A stretch of DNA of 64,000 nucleotides from Candidatus Leptovillus gracilis (lineage in GTDB: Bacteria > Chloroflexota > Anaerolineae > Promineifilales > Promineifilaceae), in NCBI GenBank assembly GCA_016716065.1, contig JADJXA010000004.1, forward strand, positions 1 through 64,000, in the 5' to 3' direction. Position 1 is the stretch's first letter. Each line of letters starts with the position of its first letter. Positions 18,339 through 27,389 of this stretch are shown one piece after another. The notes under the pieces are model-generated. The model had not been told where the DNA came from and searched no databases. It saw nothing but the letters and a program-made list of their open reading frames with translations. A program made the translations under genes and the position numbers.

Positions 18339-18834
18339 AATGACCTCGATTGGCGACGGCCGTTATAAACTCAATCTCCCCTACACTAGGAACGCAAAAC
18401 CAACCCGCGCGAAAGACCGGATGATTTCACACTGAGATTGTTATGTACGGCGGTACCTTTACTTAAACATACGCTCTGGCGGCGGAACACGAACCTGGGT
18501 TCAAACGTCTGGCGCTGCTTCTAAATTAACCCGGTGTCGTTGACAAGAGAATCAAAGTTAACCTGAATGCCACCACTCCCAGCCAAACGTTGAGTATAGC
18601 ATAATCGAAACGGCCGTCTTAAATCAAGTATGTTACAGACGATTTCCCACCGTTCACCGCTTATAAACCTGTGTTTTGCATGAATTTTAAGGTTCCTGTC
18701 TTGATACCCTTCTACCTTGTCTGTATGCTTATAGTAGTCATGATTCACCACAGAGGCGCCGGGGACACGGAGATGGAATCAATCAATCCTCTGTGTTTTC
18801 CGTGCCTCTGTGATGGTATAGGGATGTAAGTTTT
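18339..18834. other. Divergent intergenic region with degenerate palindrome
   Basis: About 500 bp between divergent genes, with ACGGCCGT at 18353 and 18608. At 18749-18813 CACAGAGGC and GCCTCTGTG arms form an imperfect palindrome of the dispersed 'CACAGAGG(N)ACACGGAG' type; diverged relatives occur at about 15213-15240, 15396-15430, 27066-27085 and 59551-59625. The metallopeptidase start lies just after it. No small gene is convincing. Confidence 0.5.
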
Positions 18835-20586
18835 ATGCGCGTTTGGGTTTTTGTTTTGCGAGATAAATTGTTTTTGCTGGCCGTTTTGCCACTCTTTCTT
18901 CTGGCCGCGTGCCAATCGCCGCCAGCGCAGAATGTGCTGGTTGTGGCGCAAGATACGGCGACGGCCGTTCTGCCCACGGCCACGCCAGTCAATACCCCCA
19001 CACTCGTCCCACCGACGGCCACCCTGCCGCCGCCAGCCACGGAAACGGCCGTGCCCGCCCCAGATTTAGCCATCACCGCCGACAATTTGCATTTCTACCC
19101 CGCACCCTATGTGGTAGACGGCGACCAGGTGACAATTCAAATCATCCCCCAGATGCCGGCGGCCGTGAACTGGGAAAATGTTACCGTCCACGTACTGGTC
19201 AATGACCAGGAACTTACCAGTGGCCCCCTGATGTGGCGCAATCTGGCAACCAGCCCGGAAGCCCTCTTTGAGTGGGCCTGGGACACGACTGGGCTGGCCG
19301 GCGACCACCAGGTGCAAGTTATCCTGGACCGGGATGACCTGGTTCAGATTGGTGATGAAAACCCGGACAACAACCAGGTGACGGCCGTTATCACCGTTCA
19401 GCCCCACACCGCCCGCACCGCCGCCGAAGTCAACGCCACCTGGGTCACGGCCGAAAACAACTGCTGCCGCGTCCACGTCGTCACCAACACAGCCGCCTAC
19501 CGCGACCTGACCGACCTGCTGGTGCTGCTAGACCAGGCCACGGCCCAGGCCGCCGCCCGTCTGAGCGAACCACTGCGGCAGAAAATCGAAATCTATTTTA
19601 TAGACCGGGTGATTGGGCAAGGGGGCTACGCCGGGTCGGCCATGGTCATCTCTTACCTGGACCGGCAGTACAATGGGCAAGGGCTTTACGAGACGCTGGT
19701 TCACGAAAGCACCCATGTGATAGACCGCCAATTTGCGCCACGACGCATCTCTTTCCTGGCCGAGGGTGTAGCTGTTTGGGCCACCGGCGGCCATTACAAA
19801 CCGGAAGATTTAAACACCCGCAGCGCCGCGCTTTTAACGATGGGCGAATATGTGCCCCTGGCAAACCTGGCCGATGATTTTTATCCGGTGCAGCACGAAG
19901 TGGGCTATTTGCAGGCCGGTGGTTTTGTCGAATACCTGGTCAATACCTATGGCTGGTCTCGCTTCCGTGAATTTTACAGTGTTGTGACGCTGGACAACAC
20001 CGCCTCCGCTTCCGCTGCCCTGGACGCCAATCTCCAGGTGTATTATGAAAAGTCTTTGGCGGAGATGGAAGCTGAGTGGCAGAGCTATCTACGGGCGCTG
20101 GTGGTGGATGAAACGGCCGTTACCGATCTGGCCACCACCATTCGTTACTACGACGTGATGCGCCGCTACCAGATTGACTATGATCCCGCCGCCTACTTCC
20201 TCACCGCCTGGCTGCCCTATCCCAACGATGTGCAAACCCAGGGCAACACCGCCGATCTCACCCGCCGGCCCCGCGCTGAGGTCAACATCACCCTGGAAGC
20301 CATGCTCGCCTCCGCCGATGAAGCGCTGCGGGCTGGTGATTACGGCCGTGCCAACATCTTGCTAGACAGCGTAACCCGCGTTTTAGACAACGACGGCGCA
20401 TTTCTGGACCCATTGGCGACCAACTATCGCAATATCGTTCGTCAGACCGCCGAAGAAGGGTACGAAGTCCAGCACATCACCCTAAACGGCCAGCGCGCCG
20501 AACTCATTGTCACCAAAACCAACACCACTTACCTGAACAAGTTCAATATGGTCCTGCGTGGGCAGGAATGGATTCTGACAAATTAG
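18835..20586 (+). CDS. Lipoprotein metallopeptidase, MA-clan-like (HExxH)
   Basis: This 583-residue protein has a signal peptide with lipobox LLAAC (Cys26) and a Thr/Pro/Ala-rich linker. Residues 75-190 look like an immunoglobulin-like CARDB domain (DNNQVTAVITV). A gluzincin-like peptidase domain follows: His290-Glu291-Ser-Thr-His294 as zinc ligands and catalytic Glu, then FLAEGVAVW with Glu310 as a likely third ligand. The C-terminal part has a helical repeat-like region (about 480-560). It should act on the outer face of the membrane; its substrate is unknown. A shorter relative with HELAH is encoded at 48988-50349. The Shine-Dalgarno is weak. Confidence 0.78.
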   Translation: MRVWVFVLRDKLFLLAVLPLFLLAACQSPPAQNVLVVAQDTATAVLPTATPVNTPTLVPPTATLPPPATETAVPAPDLAITADNLHFYPAPYVVDGDQVTIQIIPQMPAAVNWENVTVHVLVNDQELTSGPLMWRNLATSPEALFEWAWDTTGLAGDHQVQVILDRDDLVQIGDENPDNNQVTAVITVQPHTARTAAEVNATWVTAENNCCRVHVVTNTAAYRDLTDLLVLLDQATAQAAARLSEPLRQKIEIYFIDRVIGQGGYAGSAMVISYLDRQYNGQGLYETLVHESTHVIDRQFAPRRISFLAEGVAVWATGGHYKPEDLNTRSAALLTMGEYVPLANLADDFYPVQHEVGYLQAGGFVEYLVNTYGWSRFREFYSVVTLDNTASASAALDANLQVYYEKSLAEMEAEWQSYLRALVVDETAVTDLATTIRYYDVMRRYQIDYDPAAYFLTAWLPYPNDVQTQGNTADLTRRPRAEVNITLEAMLASADEALRAGDYGRANILLDSVTRVLDNDGAFLDPLATNYRNIVRQTAEEGYEVQHITLNGQRAELIVTKTNTTYLNKFNMVLRGQEWILTN

Positions 20587-20600
20587 GCAGCACGCTGCAC

Positions 20601-20788
20601 CAATTCTAATGATGAACCTGGCGTAGGGGCAGGACAGGCGGGCCAACGCCTTGTCCATTTTCCAGCGCCTCTCCTCCCGCCTGTCGCGCCCCAGTTTGGG
20701 CAAAAGGGGCGCGACGGCGCGGAGAAAACGCCATTCTTCACTGCCAGCGCCTGACCGCGTCGTCCCGCCCCTACTATAATTGGAATTG
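20601..20788. repeat. Dispersed palindromic element with CAATTC ends
   Basis: The left end CAATTCTAATGATGAACCTG and the right end, ending ATTGGAATTG, are imperfect inverted repeats, each next to GTAGGGGC-type sequence. A shorter relative with nearly the same ends is at 46850-46912. The interior has G+C-rich stems and no coding frame. It lies 14 bp after the metallopeptidase stop. Confidence 0.55.
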
Positions 20789-20959
20789 CTGGACCGGCTG
20801 AAAATTACCTGCCATTTGGTGAAGCATTTTGCCTTTTGTGCTACAATGCCGCCAGCATCCAACCTATGCCTTGCGCCTTGCGAAACCCATCTTATGGGCA
20901 TAGTCGGTTTAGAATAGACCGCTGACCGGTTCAACTAAACCAAAGCAGAGGGATAACCT

Positions 20960-21469
20960 ATGATCGAAGTTGTAATAGAAAGCATTCGCATCAGCCTTGT
21001 CTCCCAGCATCGCATTGTGCTGCTAAAAGAGCTGGATAACGACCGCCAATTGCCCATATGGATTGGTCCCTGTGAAGCAGATGCCATCACCATTGAACTG
21101 CAAGATGTCAAAGTCGCCAGACCAGTCACCCATGATCTGCTGAAAAATGTGATAGATGAAATGGGCGGCCGTGTTTCCCATGTGTTGATTCGCGCTTTGC
21201 AGGATGGCGTCTTCCACGCCAGTCTATTTGTAGACCGTGATGGCGATTTGCTGGAAGTAGACTGCCGCTCCTCCGACGCCATTGCTTTGGCTGTGCGCGT
21301 CAAAGTCCCCATTTTTATCAACGACGACGTGATGGATCAGGCTGGTGTTCTGCCGGAAAGCGACATTCAACAGCCAGAAAGCCCCAAAACAGAAGGCGAA
21401 GAAGGCGAAGTGCTAGATATATTTTCTGATTTTGTGGACACGTTGGATTTCGACGATTTCGACGAATAA
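20960..21469 (+). CDS. Bifunctional-nuclease-family protein (DUF151)
   Basis: A 169-residue protein; residues 1-135 match the BFN/DUF151 domain, with RQLPIWIGPCEADAI and DCRSSDAIALAVR as the characteristic blocks. An acidic tail follows (residues 140-169, ending FDDFDE). Plant and bacterial relatives have been reported as nucleases, but many bacterial members are uncharacterised. A GAGGGATAA ribosome site precedes the ATG. It stands just before dnaB, separated by a strong hairpin, so it is probably a separate transcript. The acidic tail may mediate protein contacts (inference). Confidence 0.85.
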   Translation: MIEVVIESIRISLVSQHRIVLLKELDNDRQLPIWIGPCEADAITIELQDVKVARPVTHDLLKNVIDEMGGRVSHVLIRALQDGVFHASLFVDRDGDLLEVDCRSSDAIALAVRVKVPIFINDDVMDQAGVLPESDIQQPESPKTEGEEGEVLDIFSDFVDTLDFDDFDE

Positions 21470-21510
21470 CAACCCGATTTTTCCTCTGTCTGTTACAGGT
21501 TCCCGATTAT

Positions 21511-21548
21511 AAAACGTGAAACACGAGTCAGCTTGTGTTTCACGTTTT
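21511..21548. terminator. Strong hairpin between DUF151 gene and dnaB
   Basis: AAAACGTGAAACACGAG and CTTGTGTTTCACGTTTT form a 17-bp stem with one mismatch around a 4-nt loop. Both sides end in A or T runs, so it can act as an intrinsic terminator in either direction. dnaB starts 12 bp after it. Confidence 0.7.
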
Positions 21549-21559
21549 CCATTTTACTT

Positions 21560-22903
21560 ATGAGCGCAAACGGCGAACGTCTCCCCCCCCATAGTCAGGA
21601 AGCAGAAGAAGCGCTTCTGGGTTCTTTGCTGATAGACCCGGATGCCCTCTTTGAAGTCAACAGCTTTTTACGGCCAGAAGCCTTTTACCGCACGCAAAAT
21701 CGCCGGATTTACGAAGCGATTTTGCGTCTGAGCGACCGGCGCGAACCGGTGGACCTGATCACCCTGACGGAGGAACTGCGCCGCCAGGAGCAGTTGGAGG
21801 ATGTGGGCGGCGAAGCGTACATCATCAACCTGATCAACATGGTTCCGACGGCGATCAACGCGCCTAATTACGGCCGTCTCGTCGAAGCCACCGCCATCCG
21901 CCGCAAACTCGTCTCCGCCGCCAGCGCCATCGCCAACCTGGCCTACGACGAAAAAGAAGACATCAGCGTCGTCATAGACCGCGCCGAACAAACGCTGTTC
22001 TCCATCAGCGAAGAGCGCACCACCCGTGACCTGGTTCCCATCCGTCAGATTGCCGCCGAATACCTGGACCGCATTCAAGAACTGCGCGAACGCGGCGATG
22101 ATGTGGTGGGCATCCCCACCGGCTTTACTGAGCTGGATCGCTTGTTGGGCGGCCTGAACAAATCGGACCTGATCATCATCGCCGCCCGCCCCGGTATGGG
22201 CAAAACCTCCCTGCAAAACGCCATGGCCCTGACGGCCGCCACCAAACACGGCAAACGAGTCGCCATGTTCAACCTGGAAATGTCTGGCGAACAGTTGGTG
22301 CAGCGCATGATCGCCGCCGAAACGCGCATAGATTCGCAGCGGCTGCGGCGCGGCCAACTGGCCGAGGCGGAAATGCCCATCTTCTTGGAAGCGGTGGGCC
22401 GCCTCTCGGAAACGCGCATCTTTATAGATGACACGCCTTCCATTTCGCCCAACCAACTGCGCACCAAGTGCCGCCGCTTATACGCCGAGCATGGTCTGGA
22501 CCTGGTGATGATTGATTATTTGCAGTTGATGCAAGCGGAGCGCAGCACCAACAACCGCGTGCAAGAAATCAGCGAGATTTCGCGTGGGTTAAAAGGGCTA
22601 GCCCGCGAACTGAACGTGCCGGTGATTGCCGCCTCGCAGCTCAGCCGGGCGGTGGAGCAAAGACAGGAGAAACGGCCGTTGCTCTCCGACCTCCGCGAAA
22701 GTGGTTCTATCGAACAAGACGCCGACATCGTCATGTTCATCTACCGCGACGAATACTACAATCCCGATACCACCGAACGCCCCAACATCGCCGAACTCAA
22801 CATCGCCAAACACCGCAACGGCCCCACCGGAACCATAGACCTTTATTGGCACGGCAAACTCGCCACCTTCCGCAACCTCCAGCGCCAGGAAATCAACCTG
22901 TAG
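21560..22903 (+). CDS. dnaB: Replicative DNA helicase DnaB
   Basis: A 447-residue replicative helicase that unwinds DNA at the fork as a hexamer. The N-terminal domain begins SQEAEEALLGSLLIDPDAL. The RecA-like domain has Walker A AARPGMGKTSL at about residues 210-220, FNLEMSGEQLVQRM, the Walker B region DLVMIDYLQLM, and the conserved SQLSRAVEQRQEKRP followed by LSDLRESGSIEQDAD. Length matches bacterial DnaB. The start at 21560 (MSANGERLPP) is preferred over the upstream in-frame codons, which lie inside the hairpin. It is followed by a DnaD-like gene and a DnaC-like loader gene, so the helicase and loading factors are clustered. Confidence 0.95.
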   Translation: MSANGERLPPHSQEAEEALLGSLLIDPDALFEVNSFLRPEAFYRTQNRRIYEAILRLSDRREPVDLITLTEELRRQEQLEDVGGEAYIINLINMVPTAINAPNYGRLVEATAIRRKLVSAASAIANLAYDEKEDISVVIDRAEQTLFSISEERTTRDLVPIRQIAAEYLDRIQELRERGDDVVGIPTGFTELDRLLGGLNKSDLIIIAARPGMGKTSLQNAMALTAATKHGKRVAMFNLEMSGEQLVQRMIAAETRIDSQRLRRGQLAEAEMPIFLEAVGRLSETRIFIDDTPSISPNQLRTKCRRLYAEHGLDLVMIDYLQLMQAERSTNNRVQEISEISRGLKGLARELNVPVIAASQLSRAVEQRQEKRPLLSDLRESGSIEQDADIVMFIYRDEYYNPDTTERPNIAELNIAKHRNGPTGTIDLYWHGKLATFRNLQRQEINL

Positions 22904-22923
22904 TGTGGCGGAGCCACATTACA

Positions 22924-22993
22924 GTCAATAGCCAATGGTCAATGGTCAACTGCCAACGGTTGACAATTGACCATTGACCATTAACAATTAACC
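22924..22993. repeat. Heptanucleotide tandem array, ten units
   Basis: Ten 7-bp units in register: GTCAATA, GCCAATG, GTCAATG, GTCAACT, GCCAACG, GTTGACA, ATTGACC, ATTGACC, ATTAACA, ATTAACC. The first and second halves are roughly inverted, so the array can fold. It fills the gap between dnaB and the DnaD-like gene and leaves no room for another signal. Confidence 0.75.
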
Positions 22994-22996
22994 CTT

Positions 22997-23704
22997 ATGA
23001 AAGGTTTTCCCGGTTTCCCAGATGGCAAAATGCGCCTGACCCAGGTTCCCAACCTTTTTTTCAGCGATTTGCTGCCCATCATAGACAACCTGGCCGAGTT
23101 GAAGGTAACGATCTACGCTTTTTGGGCCTTGTCGCAGCGTGAAGGGCAGGTCCGCTACCTGCGCCTGGCCGACTTCCTCAACGATACCGAATTTGTGAAA
23201 GGACTTGGCCCTACGCTTAAACTGGCCGCCGAAGCGCTGCTGGACGGCCTCGAACGCGCCGTGGCCCGGGGCACGTTCTTGCACATCAACGTCGAAGGGG
23301 CTGATGGCAAGATGGACCTTTATTTTTTGAACACGGAGAAGGGGCGCACGGCCGTAGACGGCATCACCCGTGGCGAATGGCGGCCCAATCCCGATGAAGA
23401 CGCACCCATTACCCTACTGGTAGAACGGCCCAACATCTTCATCCTCTACGAGCAAAACATCGGCCCCCTCACGCCCATCATCGCCGATGAACTGCGTGAC
23501 GCCGAACAAGCGTACCCGCCACGCTGGATCGAAGAAGCGATCACCCTCGCCGTCGCCAACAATGCCCGTAAATGGCGTTACATCCTCACCATTCTGGAGC
23601 GCTGGCGACAAGAAGGAAAACAAGATGGAACAGGCCGCCGAGATACTCAGAAAGAGCTTCGCAACCAAATACCTGATGAATACCGCGACATTATCAAACG
23701 GTGA
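22997..23704 (+). CDS. DnaD-domain protein, putative replication initiation factor
   Basis: A 235-residue protein. The C-terminal part (residues 148-205, YEQNIGPLTPIIADEL, then WIEEAITLAV and WRYILTILERW) is a DnaD/DnaB_2 domain, used by Firmicutes helicase-loading proteins to bind DNA and partners. The N-terminal 130 residues look like the winged-helix region of such proteins (LKVTIYAFWALSQREGQVRYL). It lies between dnaB and a DnaC-like loader, with which it overlaps by 80 bp. A role in helicase loading or replication restart follows from this context. The ATG is only 3 bp after the heptad array, and no good Shine-Dalgarno is seen. Confidence 0.85.
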   Translation: MKGFPGFPDGKMRLTQVPNLFFSDLLPIIDNLAELKVTIYAFWALSQREGQVRYLRLADFLNDTEFVKGLGPTLKLAAEALLDGLERAVARGTFLHINVEGADGKMDLYFLNTEKGRTAVDGITRGEWRPNPDEDAPITLLVERPNIFILYEQNIGPLTPIIADELRDAEQAYPPRWIEEAITLAVANNARKWRYILTILERWRQEGKQDGTGRRDTQKELRNQIPDEYRDIIKR

Positions 23705-25043
23705 TACGGCCGTATCCGGCCTGGAACAACCTGGTCTGGGCCAACCCGACTGCCCCTTCTGTGGCGGTCTGGGCTACGTTGTGCCCGACGTACCCGCCAC
23801 CAATCCTGGCTTTGGCCGGGCTGTCGTCTGCGTCTGCCGCGCCGCCGAAGAAGAAATGGCTCGCCAGTCCACCTTGCTGCGCCTCAGCCAAATCGGCATG
23901 TTAAAAGATTGCACCTTCGACACTTTCTTGCCAGACGGGCATGGGCTAACCCCAGACAAGCAGCGCAATCTGCGCATGGCCTACGACACAGCGCTGGATT
24001 ACGCCAAAAATCCGCAAGGCTGGCTGCTGCTCAAAGGCGGCTATGGCTGCGGCAAAACCCATCTGGCAGCGGCCGTTGCCAACCACCGCCTGAACATGGG
24101 CCACCCCGTCCTCTTTGTCAACACGCCCGATTTGCTCGACCATTTGCGCGCCACCTACAGCCCTGCCTCCGATACCACCTACGACCAACGCTTCGACCAG
24201 GTGCGCAACGCCCCCTTGCTCATCCTGGACGATTTGGGCACGCAAAGCAATACCGAATGGGCGCAAGAAAAGCTGTACCAGATTTTCAACCACCGCTACA
24301 ACGCCCGCCTGGCCACCATCATCACCACCAACGAAGAATTAGAAGCCATCGAAATTCGCGTCCGCTCGCGCATCATGGATTTAAGCCTGGTGCGCATCGT
24401 GCCCATCACCGCGCCCGATTTCCGCCACACCGGCGTAGACCAGGAGCAGTCGGAGCTTTCTACCCTCAGCCTGCACAACGACCAGATTTTTGAGCGGTTC
24501 GACTTGCGCGAACGGGAGCTGCCGCGGGGGCAGGCCGAAAACTTGCGCCGCGCATTCGAAACGGCGCGAGAATTTGCCGAACAGCCGGCCGATTGGTTGG
24601 TGTTCAACAGCATGGCCTACGGCAACGGCAAAACCCACCTGGCGGCAGCCATCGCCAACTACGTTGCCAAACAGGGGCAGCCGGTGCTGTTCATCGTCGT
24701 GCCCGATTTGCTGGACCATTTGCGGGCGACGTTTAACCCGGCCAGCGGCGTGCGCCTGGACAAGCGCTTCGACGAAGTTAAAAAAGCGCCGCTGTTGGTG
24801 CTGGACGATCTAGGCACAGAAAGCGCCACCGCCTGGGCGCGGGAAAAATTGTACCAACTCTTCAATTACCGCTACGCCGCCCGCCTGCCCACCGTCATCA
24901 CTACCGCCACGCCGGTAGACGAAATTGACCCCCGTTTGGCGACGCGGATGCTGGATGGCAGCCGCTGCACCTTCTTCCTGATCGAAGCGCCCAGCTATCG
25001 CGGCGGCGTGAAGCCCCGGCGCAGCCGCGGCGGGCAGAAGTAA
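23625..25043 (+). CDS. DnaC/IstB-like helicase loader with two tandem AAA+ domains
   Basis: A 472-residue protein. A zinc-finger-like head has CPFC at residues 43-46 and CVC near 69-71. Domain 1 (about 80-270) has Walker A GGYGCGKTH near residue 138 and Walker B LLILDDLG near 199. Domain 2 (about 290-465) repeats the layout: SMAYGNGKTH near 328, LLVLDDLG near 390, with matching LLDHLRAT, EKLYQ and RYAARL blocks. In domain 2 the first P-loop Gly is Met. Standard DnaC-like loaders have one such domain and about 250-300 residues. The start at 23625 has AAGGA upstream and lies inside the DnaD-like gene. It probably loads DnaB at forks. Confidence 0.85.
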   Translation: MEQAAEILRKSFATKYLMNTATLSNGDTAVSGLEQPGLGQPDCPFCGGLGYVVPDVPATNPGFGRAVVCVCRAAEEEMARQSTLLRLSQIGMLKDCTFDTFLPDGHGLTPDKQRNLRMAYDTALDYAKNPQGWLLLKGGYGCGKTHLAAAVANHRLNMGHPVLFVNTPDLLDHLRATYSPASDTTYDQRFDQVRNAPLLILDDLGTQSNTEWAQEKLYQIFNHRYNARLATIITTNEELEAIEIRVRSRIMDLSLVRIVPITAPDFRHTGVDQEQSELSTLSLHNDQIFERFDLRERELPRGQAENLRRAFETAREFAEQPADWLVFNSMAYGNGKTHLAAAIANYVAKQGQPVLFIVVPDLLDHLRATFNPASGVRLDKRFDEVKKAPLLVLDDLGTESATAWAREKLYQLFNYRYAARLPTVITTATPVDEIDPRLATRMLDGSRCTFFLIEAPSYRGGVKPRRSRGGQK

Positions 25044-25152
25044 GTCTGTCGTGCGTCAGGTGAATGCACAACACGGCCGTCTTGCCCACCACCCCTGCGT
25101 GAGTTAAACTCCGCAAGCCTTATCAACTTTAATGTCAACCAGGAGAACGGCC

Positions 25153-26025
25153 GTGTTCGTCGGCTTGCTAAAAACCATGCGTCCACGCCAGTGGACCAAA
25201 AACGTCTTTGTCTTTGTCGCCCTTTTCTTCGACGGCAAGATCACCGACCCAACCAGCGTTTTGCGCACCCTGGCCGCTTTTGTGCTGCTGTGCCTCATGT
25301 CCAGCGCCGTCTACATCATGAACGACCTCAGCGACATCGAAAGCGACCGCCAGCATCCGGTGAAGCGCAACCGGCCGTTAGCCGCCGGTCAACTCAGCCC
25401 CACCATCGCCGTCATCATGATCATCCTATTTGCGGTCGGCAGCCTGGTCGCCGGATTTTTCCTCTCGCCGCCCCTGGCTTTGGTTTTATTGGGCTACCTG
25501 ATCATCCAGATCGCCTACACCTTTTACCTGAAAAACGTCGTCCTACTGGACGTATTTGTTGTGGCTTTTGGCTTCATTTTGCGCATCGCCGCCGGTGTGG
25601 TGGTGATAGACGTGCAGCGTTTTTCCCCCTGGCTTTACGTGTTTGGCGGCTTCCTGGCCCTCTTCATGATTTTGGGCAAGCGGCGGCACGAATTGGTGTT
25701 GTTGGGCGAAGACGCCGGCGGCCATCGCTCCAGCCTGGACGAGTACAGCCTGGAACTGATAGACCTGCTGTTGATGATTGTCACCACCAGCGCCGTCGCC
25801 GCCTACAGCCTCTACACCTTCCTGGCCGAGGGTTTGCCGGGCAACCATATGATGATGCTCACCATCCCGTTTGTGCTGTACGGCATTTTTCGCTATCTCT
25901 ACCTGATCCACGTGCGGCACGAAGGCGGCGCGCCGGAAGAAATTTTGCTCCGCGACCGACCGATGCAAGTGACGCTGGCGCTGTATGGCGCGGTGGTCTT
26001 TACCGCCCTCTATCTACTCAACTAG
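25153..26025 (+). CDS. UbiA-family prenyltransferase, decaprenyl-phosphate phosphoribosyltransferase-like
   Basis: An integral membrane protein of 290 residues with about eight hydrophobic segments. The first aspartate-rich motif is NDLSDIESDRQHPVKRNRP and the N-terminus LLKTMRPRQWTKNVFVF matches decaprenyl-phosphate phosphoribosyltransferases, which attach phosphoribose to polyprenyl phosphate. A quinone-type UbiA role is the alternative. The start is set at GTG 25153 because AGGAG lies 7 bp upstream; ATG 25132 has no ribosome site. The GTG is part of an ACGGCCGTG. Mevalonate kinase follows 9 bp downstream, so both may serve isoprenoid carriers. Confidence 0.82.
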   Translation: MFVGLLKTMRPRQWTKNVFVFVALFFDGKITDPTSVLRTLAAFVLLCLMSSAVYIMNDLSDIESDRQHPVKRNRPLAAGQLSPTIAVIMIILFAVGSLVAGFFLSPPLALVLLGYLIIQIAYTFYLKNVVLLDVFVVAFGFILRIAAGVVVIDVQRFSPWLYVFGGFLALFMILGKRRHELVLLGEDAGGHRSSLDEYSLELIDLLLMIVTTSAVAAYSLYTFLAEGLPGNHMMMLTIPFVLYGIFRYLYLIHVRHEGGAPEEILLRDRPMQVTLALYGAVVFTALYLLN

Positions 26026-26034
26026 CCTCCCGCC

Positions 26035-27006
26035 ATGACCTGCGCCACTGCCCCCGGTAAGATTATTTTGTTTGGCGAACACGCTGTGGTATACGGCCGT
26101 CCCGCCATTGCCGCCCCCCTTTCCCAACTACGGGCGACGGCCGTTGTCGAAGACAGCCCCACCCCCGGCATCCGCCTGCTGGCCGCCGATCTGGGCACAA
26201 ACATCTTGTTAGACGAAGCCGCCCCCGACGACCCGGTCGCCGCTGTGGTGCGCCAACTGCAAACGGCCGCCCATCTCCCCCGCCTGCCCGACCTGACCAT
26301 CACCATCACCAGCCAGATTCCCATCGCCAGCGGCCTGGGCAGCGGCGCGGCCATCACCGCCGCCGTCATTCGCGCCCTGGCGCAGCACCTCTGTCTGGCG
26401 CACCTTTCCAGCGATGATTGGGTGTCTAACCTCACTTACGAGATCGAAAAAATCCATCACGGCACGCCCAGCGGCATAGACAACACCGTCGTCGCCTACG
26501 AAAGGCCGGTCTACTTTGTGCGCCAGCAGCCGCAAAACCGCATCGAACCGTTTGCCGTGGCCCAACCGCTGCGCCTGTTGGTAGCCGACACCGGCCAGAG
26601 CAGCAGCACCAAAGCCGTCGTTGGCGATGTGCGCCGTCAGTGGCAGGCGGACCCGGCCCATTTTGAGGCAATTTTTGATGGCTGTGGCCGCATCGCCCGC
26701 CAGGCGCGTCAGGCCATTGAGACTGGCGACCTGACACAGGTCGGGCAGTTGATGGACGAGAATCACCGCCTGCTGCAAGAGATGACGGTTTCGTCGGCGG
26801 CGCTGGATGGGCTGGTGTTGGCGGCCAGGGCTGCCGGCGCGTTGGGGGCTAAACTGAGCGGCGCGGGGCGCGGCGGTAATATGATTGCGCTGGTGACGAC
26901 GGCGGGGGAAACGGCCGTCACCCAGTCCCTCTACCAGGCTGGCGCCCGCGCTGTCTTCAGCACCGTCCTCGCCTCGACTTCCCCGATTCCCGACAATGAG
27001 ATATGA
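26035..27006 (+). CDS. mvk: Mevalonate kinase
   Basis: A 323-residue GHMP kinase that phosphorylates mevalonate with ATP in the mevalonate route to isopentenyl diphosphate. N-terminal APGKIILFGEHAVVYGRPA is the mevalonate-kinase signature; the phosphate loop is PIASGLGSGAAITAA and motif 3 is KLSGAGRGGNMIAL. The block HGTPSGIDN carries the conserved Asp. Length fits the family. It is probably co-transcribed with the UbiA-type gene. Presence of this pathway agrees with Chloroflexota, where mevalonate genes are known. Confidence 0.92.
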   Translation: MTCATAPGKIILFGEHAVVYGRPAIAAPLSQLRATAVVEDSPTPGIRLLAADLGTNILLDEAAPDDPVAAVVRQLQTAAHLPRLPDLTITITSQIPIASGLGSGAAITAAVIRALAQHLCLAHLSSDDWVSNLTYEIEKIHHGTPSGIDNTVVAYERPVYFVRQQPQNRIEPFAVAQPLRLLVADTGQSSSTKAVVGDVRRQWQADPAHFEAIFDGCGRIARQARQAIETGDLTQVGQLMDENHRLLQEMTVSSAALDGLVLAARAAGALGAKLSGAGRGGNMIALVTTAGETAVTQSLYQAGARAVFSTVLASTSPIPDNEI

Positions 27007-27131
27007 TACAGGTGTGTTGCGCTAAATCTAATCTGATGGTCGCAATGCACCAGCGGGCACGACAATGAAACCGGTAATCCACCGTGGCCTTCGTGGTGAA
27101 ATCCCAGATAACCTGTACGGGTACACTTTAA

Positions 27132-27159
27132 AATGAAAAAGCCAGCCCCAGGGCTGGCT
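27132..27159 (-). terminator. Intrinsic terminator of rpmB
   Basis: On the minus strand AGCCAGCC pairs with GGCTGGCT around a short loop and is followed by TTTTTCATTTT. It starts 24 bp after the rpmB stop codon. Confidence 0.85.
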
Positions 27160-27182
27160 CATCCGTCTCAGAAAGAAAGCAG

Positions 27183-27362
27183 TTAGCTTTTGGCTTGGGT
27201 TTTCAAGCAGCGCGTGCACACATACTTGCGCACTTTACGGCCGTCATCCTGCATACTAACACGTTGAATATTCGGCTTAAACTGCCGCTTACTTTTTCGT
27301 TCTGAAAAGCTGCGAATATTACCAGACATGGGCTTCTTGCCACAAATTTCACATTTAGCCAT
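27183..27362 (-). CDS. rpmB: Ribosomal protein L28
   Basis: A 59-residue protein reading MAKCEICGKKPMSGNIRSFS, then ERKSKRQFKPNIQRV and VRKYVCTRCLKTQ. The two CxxC pairs (CEIC and CTRC) and the length identify the zinc-binding form of L28 of the large ribosomal subunit. It is monocistronic, with its own terminator and a leader hairpin. GAGGTGA precedes the ATG. It is divergent from the Asp23 gene. One ACGGCCGT lies inside. Confidence 0.95.
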   Translation of the reverse strand: MAKCEICGKKPMSGNIRSFSERKSKRQFKPNIQRVSMQDDGRKVRKYVCTRCLKTQAKS

Positions 27363-27389
27363 AATTTCACCTCACCTGGACAAAGTAAA

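Noticed and set aside
22924..22993. Tandem arrays as CRISPR
   Set aside because: Units are 7 bp and contiguous without spacers; no cas genes are present.
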